From: an uncultured bacterium | GTDB taxonomy: Bacteria; Bacteroidota; Bacteroidia; Bacteroidales; Bacteroidaceae | DNA length: 30,394 bases | Direction: 5' to 3' | Assembly (NCBI GenBank): GCA_905216095.1 | Contig: CAJMSQ010000029.1 | Span: 1 to 30,394 of the forward strand | Shown: positions 24,173 to 30,394 of the stretch, piece after piece | Position numbering within the stretch: position 1 is the first letter of the stretch | Layout: each line of letters begins with the position of its first letter | Translations under genes and position numbers: made by a program | The notes under the pieces: generated by a model | The model's database searches: none | What the model saw: the letters and a program-made list of their open reading frames with translations, nothing else | What the model was told of the DNA's origin: nothing

Positions 24173-25150
24173 ATGAAACAAGTTCTTGGTATAGGTAATG
24201 CGCTGGTGGATGTGCTTTTCCCCGTGCCCGACGATGCTTTTCTGGAAACGTTAAACCTGCCCAAAGGTTCGATGCAACTCATCGACACGGAACGCTACCG
24301 CGAGATAGGCGACCGCATGAGCGGCCGGCCGCGAGAGATGGCCACGGGCGGCTCGGCCTGCAACACGATACTCGCACTGGCCTCGATGGGTGCGCGGCCG
24401 GGAGTGATAGGCAAGATTTCGGACGACGAGTACGGCCGCTTCTTCTCGGACACCTGCCGCGAAAAAGGCATCCGCGCGCACCTGCTGGCCGACACCCTGC
24501 CGACGGGAGTCGCCTCAACGTTCATCACCCCCGACGGGCAACGCACGTTCGGCACGTATCTGGGCGCAGCTGCCCGCATGACCGCCGGCGACATCCGCCC
24601 CGAATGGCTCGACGGATACGGGTATTTTTATGCCGAAGGCTATTTGGTGCAGAACCATGAGCTGATAGAGCGCGTGGCCGACCTGGCCCGCGAACACGGA
24701 CTGAAGATGTGTCTCGACCTGGCCAGCTACAACATCGTCGAGGCCGAACGGGACTTCTTCGCACACCTATTGACCAAAACCGACATCGTATTCGCCAACG
24801 AGGAGGAAGCCCGCGCGTTCACCGGAAAAGACGCCGAAGAGGCCCTCGGCATACTGGCCGGCATCTGCGGGACGGCTGTCGTGAAGACAGGCCCGCGCGG
24901 CGCGATGGCGCAATGCGGGGACCGGCGCGCCGAAGTGCCGGCACTGCCCGTGGACAAGGTGACCGACACGACCGCGGCGGGCGACTTCTTTGCCGCAGGC
25001 TTCCTCTACGCCCACGCAAGCGGCGGCGACCTGGCCGGGTGCCTGCACTGCGGGACCATCCTGGCCACGGAAGTGATTCAGACCTTCGGCACAAAACTGG
25101 AAGAATGCGTATGGGAGAAATGCCGCAAGGCCGTCGCCGAAAGACTCTAA
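24173..25150 (+). CDS. PfkB-family carbohydrate/nucleoside kinase
   Basis: 325 residues from the ATG at 24173; the open frame upstream runs through the promoter and is not coding. Ribokinase/PfkB fold: N-terminal VLGIGNALVDVLFPV, MATGGSACNTILALASMG (substrate-binding, PfkB signature 1 area), KTGPRGAMAQCGDRRAEVPAL, and DTTAAGDFFAAGFLY (signature 2, catalytic base D271; usual motif DTxGAGD, here Ala replaces Gly). Overall most like the adenosine kinase/sugar kinase branch common in Bacteroidota, but the substrate cannot be fixed by sequence. The S41 protease gene starts 62 bp later and may be cotranscribed. Confidence 0.92.
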   Translation: MKQVLGIGNALVDVLFPVPDDAFLETLNLPKGSMQLIDTERYREIGDRMSGRPREMATGGSACNTILALASMGARPGVIGKISDDEYGRFFSDTCREKGIRAHLLADTLPTGVASTFITPDGQRTFGTYLGAAARMTAGDIRPEWLDGYGYFYAEGYLVQNHELIERVADLAREHGLKMCLDLASYNIVEAERDFFAHLLTKTDIVFANEEEARAFTGKDAEEALGILAGICGTAVVKTGPRGAMAQCGDRRAEVPALPVDKVTDTTAAGDFFAAGFLYAHASGGDLAGCLHCGTILATEVIQTFGTKLEECVWEKCRKAVAERL

Positions 25151-25212
25151 ACGGCATCGGCGCCGGAAACAGGCATCCACACGCAACGACATATTCACTC
25201 ACGACAAACGAC

Positions 25213-26871
25213 ATGGCACGAAAAATCATCGTCCTGCTCCTTGCGCTGGCCGCAATGCCCGCCGGCGCGCAACAGAGCCGGCACAACGCCGAAACGGCAA
25301 AGCAGCTCGACATCTTCAACAGCCTGTACAGGGAACTCGACCTGTACTACGTGGACACGCTCGAGGCCAAAAAGAACATAGAGAACGCCATCCTGTACAT
25401 GCTGGACCAGCTGGACCCGTACACGGTGTACTATCCCGAAGACAAGACCGCGGAGCTGAAACAGATGACCACGGGAAAATACGCCGGCATCGGCTCGGTC
25501 ATCAGTTACAGGAAGGAGCCGGACCGCTGCATCATCAACAAACCGTATGCCGACATGCCGGCCGCCACGGCGGGACTGCGGCCCGGAGACATCATCCTGT
25601 CCATCGACGGGAAGGACACCGGCACCTGCGGCAGCGGAAACCCGGGGGAGTTCTCGTCGAAAGTAAGCGAGGCGCTCCGCGGACAGCCGGGAACGACTTT
25701 CAGCCTGAAGGTGAAACGCCCCGGAACGGAGAAACCGCTGACCTTCAAGCTGACGCGCCGCACGGTGGCCCTGCCCAGCGTGACCTGCCACAGGATGCTG
25801 ACGGACAGCATCGGTTACGTGCTGCTCGACGGCTACACCGAACACACCGCCCGCGACCTGCGCCGGGCCGTCGCCGAGCTGAAACAGGCGGGCGCGCGGC
25901 GTCTGGTGCTCGACCTGCGGGGCAATCCCGGCGGTCTCATGGGCGAGGCGGTCAAGGTGGTGAACCTCTTTGTGCCACGCGGACGTGAAGTGCTGAGCAC
26001 ACGCGGGAAGACGAAAGAGAACACCGCCACCTACAAGACACAGGGCGACCCCATCGACCTCGAAATGCCGGTAGCCGTACTCACGGACTACGGGACGGCG
26101 TCGGCAGCCGAGATTACGAGCGGCGCACTCCAGGACTACGACCGCGCTGTCATAGTGGGCAGGCGCACCTACGGCAAGGGACTGGTGCAGGAAGCCCGCA
26201 ACCTGCCCTACGGGGGTGTACTGAAACTAACCACGAGCAAGTACTACATTCCGAGCGGACGCTGTGTACAGGCCTACGAGTTCAAGGACGGCGAGCCCGT
26301 ACACCTGCCCGACTCGCTCTCGAAGGAGTTCCGCACCGAAGCGGGACGCATCGTGCGCGACGGAGGCGGCATCACGCCCGACGTCATCGTCAGGGAAGAC
26401 AGCCTGCCCGGCCTTATCGCCTATCTCGAGAACTCGGACGCGATGTTCGACTACTGCGTCCGCTACCGCAACACGCACAAGGAAATAGCCCCGCCCGGGG
26501 AATTCCGGCTGACAGACGCGGAGTACGAGGACTTCAAGGCCTTCATGAAGGAAAAGAAATTCACCTACGACCGGCAAAGCCGCAGCGGGCTCGAAATACT
26601 GCGCAAGGTGGCGCGGCTCGAAGGCTATGCCGAAGAGGCGAAGGCCGAGTTCGACGCGCTCGAGGCCAAGCTCATCCACAACGAGGACTTCGATTTCAGA
26701 CGGTGGGAAAAGGAAATACGCCGCTGCGTGGAGCGCACGATTGTCGGTTTCTACTACTACACACGCGGGGAAGCCGAATACGAACTGCGGGACGACAAGG
26801 ACCTGGACGCGGCCCTCGGGGTACTGAAGGACGACACCCGCTACCGCAGCATCCTGAGCGGGAAAGAATAG
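25213..26871 (+). CDS. Exported S41 family C-terminal processing protease
   Basis: 552 residues from ATG 25213; the frame is open upstream through the kinase gene, but that part is a shadow, and MARKIIVLLLALAAMPAGA begins a signal peptide (1-19). An N-terminal helical region precedes a PDZ domain (about 80-170: YAGIGSVISY, GLRPGDIILSIDG). The peptidase core has RRLVLDLRGNPGGLM, the catalytic serine in GTASAAE (S297) and lysine in YGKGLVQ (K322). The tail (about 400-552) is helical and charged. CtpA/Prc-like periplasmic proteases trim or degrade envelope proteins. No terminator was recognised immediately after the stop. Confidence 0.94.
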   Translation: MARKIIVLLLALAAMPAGAQQSRHNAETAKQLDIFNSLYRELDLYYVDTLEAKKNIENAILYMLDQLDPYTVYYPEDKTAELKQMTTGKYAGIGSVISYRKEPDRCIINKPYADMPAATAGLRPGDIILSIDGKDTGTCGSGNPGEFSSKVSEALRGQPGTTFSLKVKRPGTEKPLTFKLTRRTVALPSVTCHRMLTDSIGYVLLDGYTEHTARDLRRAVAELKQAGARRLVLDLRGNPGGLMGEAVKVVNLFVPRGREVLSTRGKTKENTATYKTQGDPIDLEMPVAVLTDYGTASAAEITSGALQDYDRAVIVGRRTYGKGLVQEARNLPYGGVLKLTTSKYYIPSGRCVQAYEFKDGEPVHLPDSLSKEFRTEAGRIVRDGGGITPDVIVREDSLPGLIAYLENSDAMFDYCVRYRNTHKEIAPPGEFRLTDAEYEDFKAFMKEKKFTYDRQSRSGLEILRKVARLEGYAEEAKAEFDALEAKLIHNEDFDFRRWEKEIRRCVERTIVGFYYYTRGEAEYELRDDKDLDAALGVLKDDTRYRSILSGKE

Positions 26872-26958
26872 CGGACGGCGCATCCCGCACACGCATCATA
26901 CCATATAATAAGGACTATGTCCCGTCCCGCATCCCGGAAAACACCGGAAAGCGGCGGC

Positions 26959-27231
26959 GGGACATTAACTTTTTTAACTTTCATACACAGTCCGGACGGC
27001 GTAGAAGGCATGTAATTTCCGGTACATTTGGGGATAGTCTTAACTACAAGCCATGTAGTTTTTCCTAAAAGGCACTTACGAAAAACCGTCATAGGGATAG
27101 TTTTGCCCGAAAACAGGCCTACAAACACGAAAAAGGGACGGTTTCAGGCCGTCCCCACGCTTCCGCAACACAAAGATAATACATTTTTCGCCCAAAAGCA
27201 AATTGTGTTAAAATCACAATTTCATTGTCGC
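26959..27231 (-). repeat. Dispersed element, copy 2
   Basis: Closely related along its full length to copy 3 (30008-30280), and to copy 1 at both ends. On the minus strand the order is: end motif GCGACAATG, GATTTTAACACAATTTGC, promoter, terminator hairpin, AGGCCTGTTTTCGGGC, second hairpin (27081-27104), TACATG-containing region, and the far end TTAAAAAAGTTAATGTC. The ends form an imperfect inverted repeat. It starts about 90 bp after the protease gene, convergent to it. No protein-coding potential seen. Confidence 0.85.
27130..27202 (-). promoter_or_regulatory. Promoter followed at once by terminator, element copy 2
   Basis: Minus strand: TTTG (27199-27202), 20 nt, TATCTTTG (27171-27178), then, after the predicted start near 27164, GGGACGG/CCGTCCC (27135-27155) and a T run (27130-27134). 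Same spacing as copies 1 and 3. Confidence 0.75.
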
Positions 27232-27244
27232 ATGTTGTAACGGG

Positions 27245-27270
27245 CCACCCGCACGTAGGGACGCGGGTGG
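27245..27270. repeat. REP-like palindrome with GTAGGGAC loop
   Basis: CCACCCGC (27245-27252) and GCGGGTGG (27263-27270) flank ACGTAGGGAC. The same ACGTAGGGACGCG string directly borders element copy 3 at 30281 and a variant recurs near 30336. Confidence 0.5.
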
Positions 27271-27537
27271 AATGGGGGCCGCACGGGTGTTACAACAAAA
27301 ACAAAACAAAATAACCCCGCCCCCCCCCGCGACGCGGCCCCTCAGCCCGCGCGCCCACCATAAAAAAAAAAAAAAAAAAACCCCCCCCCCCCCCCGCCCC
27401 CCCCCCCCCCGGCGCCCCTACAACACGGCATCCCGCCCCGAAAACGGGTTTCCCCGCCCCGAAAACGGGACCCGCCGAAAACACCCCCGCGAGGGCATTT
27501 TCCGACCCGCATCCGCACTTTCCAATCCTTAAATATT
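27271..27537. other. Low-complexity intergenic stretch, probably assembly artefact in part
   Basis: Contains A19 (27362-27380) followed directly by C15, G, C14 (27381-27410), C-rich runs nearby, and two copies of CCCGCCCCGAAAACGGG (27432-27448 and 27453-27469). No gene. Such adjoining homopolymers are typical of polished-over or misassembled sequence. Confidence 0.7.
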
Positions 27538-27579
27538 ACAAAAAGCGGGCCAAAGACACTTCAAGTCAAAATAATTTTC

Positions 27580-27587
27580 TAATTTTG
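27580..27587 (+). promoter_or_regulatory. -7 box of pnp
   Basis: TAATTTTG, about 50 nt before the pnp ATG. The -33 element is weak. Downstream leader is AT-rich. Confidence 0.6.
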
Positions 27588-27636
27588 CGCGATTTACAAA
27601 GTGTATATTAGATAACTTTTTTAGAAACACAACCAG

Positions 27637-29850
<2,214 letters not shown>

Positions 29851-29903
29851 ACGCCGCACCATCCCGAAAGGAATGAATGAGAATCAGCCATAGATTTTCC
29901 CGA

Positions 29904-29945
29904 GTCCCCCTCTCCCGCCGACGGAAGAGGGGGACTTCCTTTTAC
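29904..29945 (+). terminator. Intrinsic terminator of pnp
   Basis: GTCCCCCTCT (29904-29913) pairs perfectly with AGAGGGGGAC (29926-29935), followed by TTCCTTTT. Located about 50 nt after the stop codon. Confidence 0.9.
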
Positions 29946-30007
29946 CCCAGGCCGTCTGCGGCATACCGCCGCCGCGACCGCCGCGGAAAAAACGCGGCCG
30001 CCACAAC

Positions 30008-30280
30008 GCGACATTAACATTTTTAACCTTCCTACACGTTTCCGGACGGCGTACATGGCATGTAGTTTTCGGTACATTTTGGGAAATGAATCCTACAAGC
30101 CATATAGTTTTTCCTAAAAGGCACTTACAAAAAACTATCCCTATGATGATTTTGTCCGAAAACAGGCCTACAAACACGAAAAAAGGACGGTTTCACGCCG
30201 TCCCCATGCTTTCGCAATACAAAGATACTACATTTTTCGCCCAAAAGCAAATTGTGTTAAAATCGCAATATCATTGTCGC
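30008..30280 (-). repeat. Dispersed element, copy 3
   Basis: Full-length relative of copy 2, same length (273 bp) and orientation, with the same order of parts. It differs most at the second hairpin (30129-30153), which is inverted relative to copy 2. It lies after the pnp terminator, pointing toward pnp. Ends: GCGACATTAACATTTTTAAC at left and, inverted, GCGACAATGATATTGCGATT at right. Confidence 0.85.
30179..30251 (-). promoter_or_regulatory. Promoter followed at once by terminator, element copy 3
   Basis: Minus strand: TTTG (30248-30251), 20 nt, TATCTTTG (30220-30227), then GGACGG/CCGTCC (30185-30203) and a T6 run (30179-30184). Architecture identical to copy 2. Confidence 0.75.
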
Positions 30281-30394
30281 ACGTAGGGACGCGGGGGGGG
30301 GCGGGCGGCGCGGCGGCGGGCGCCCCCCCCCCCGCGTAGGGACCCCCAAACCCAACCCCAAAAACCACCACCCAACCCAAACAACCAAAACACA
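30281..30394. other. Low-complexity contig edge
   Basis: After ACGTAGGGACGCG the sequence decays into G and C runs, then C/A-only sequence to the window end. No gene. The composition suggests poor-quality sequence at a contig end. Confidence 0.65.

Noticed and set aside
24709..25212. Upstream part of the protease reading frame overlapping the kinase gene
   Set aside because: A frame shadow of the PfkB gene; the protease signal peptide starts at 25213.
27290..27484. 64-codon Gly-rich ORF over the homopolymer block
   Set aside because: Produced by C and A runs that are probably assembly artefacts.

Overview
The window looks like chromosomal DNA of a gut-type Bacteroidota, most likely order Bacteroidales. 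Evidence: nearly every gene has a TAnnTTTG (-7) promoter box, often with TTG or TTTG about 20 nt upstream and no strong Shine-Dalgarno. It also carries a 47-bp-repeat type II-C-like CRISPR array, a carboxypeptidase-regulatory/DUF5686 outer-membrane protein, a protein with a C-terminal T9SS-like sorting tail, secreted GH36 and GH20 glycosidases, and an Ino1 homologue. Coding DNA is GC-rich and intergenic DNA AT-rich. I cannot name the species. Homopolymer-rich sequence at 27.3-27.4 kb and at the right edge suggests a draft or metagenome assembly.

Layout. 1-453: end of a CRISPR array (five repeats, four spacers; cas genes would lie off the left edge). 589-5343: secreted GH36 alpha-galactosidase, a small membrane protein, and a convergent GH20 beta-hexosaminidase. 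5.5-5.8 kb: first of three copies of an about 280-bp dispersed element. 5.8-13.7 kb: a surface-glycan region with GT2, polysaccharide pyruvyl transferase, GT14, GT90, GT8 and Caps_synth-type genes in several orientations, interrupted by a DUF4143 ATPase; a PD-(D/E)XK AAA ATPase follows. 15.6-19.2 kb: a 1198-residue secreted modular protein. 19.6-26.9 kb: Ino1, a DUF5686 outer-membrane protein, tRNA-Asn, then a PfkB kinase followed by an S41 protease. 27.6-29.9 kb: pnp, flanked by copies 2 and 3 of the dispersed element.

How it fits together. The left half handles glycans: two exported hydrolases release galactose and hexosamine residues, and the GT cluster builds or decorates surface polysaccharide. 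Three sequence features could make surface glycans variable: a 197-bp segment bounded by 34-bp inverted repeats between the divergent GT2 and pyruvyl-transferase genes (candidate invertible promoter), a G7 tract near the GT14 C-terminus, and repeated leader sequences in front of the GT90 operon and the PD-(D/E)XK ATPase. The right half is mainly housekeeping and envelope genes.

The best candidates for something undescribed are the invertible-looking 197-bp segment and the three-copy element. Each copy of the latter has a good promoter followed within about 30 nt by an intrinsic terminator, and two copies differ by an inversion of a small internal hairpin.
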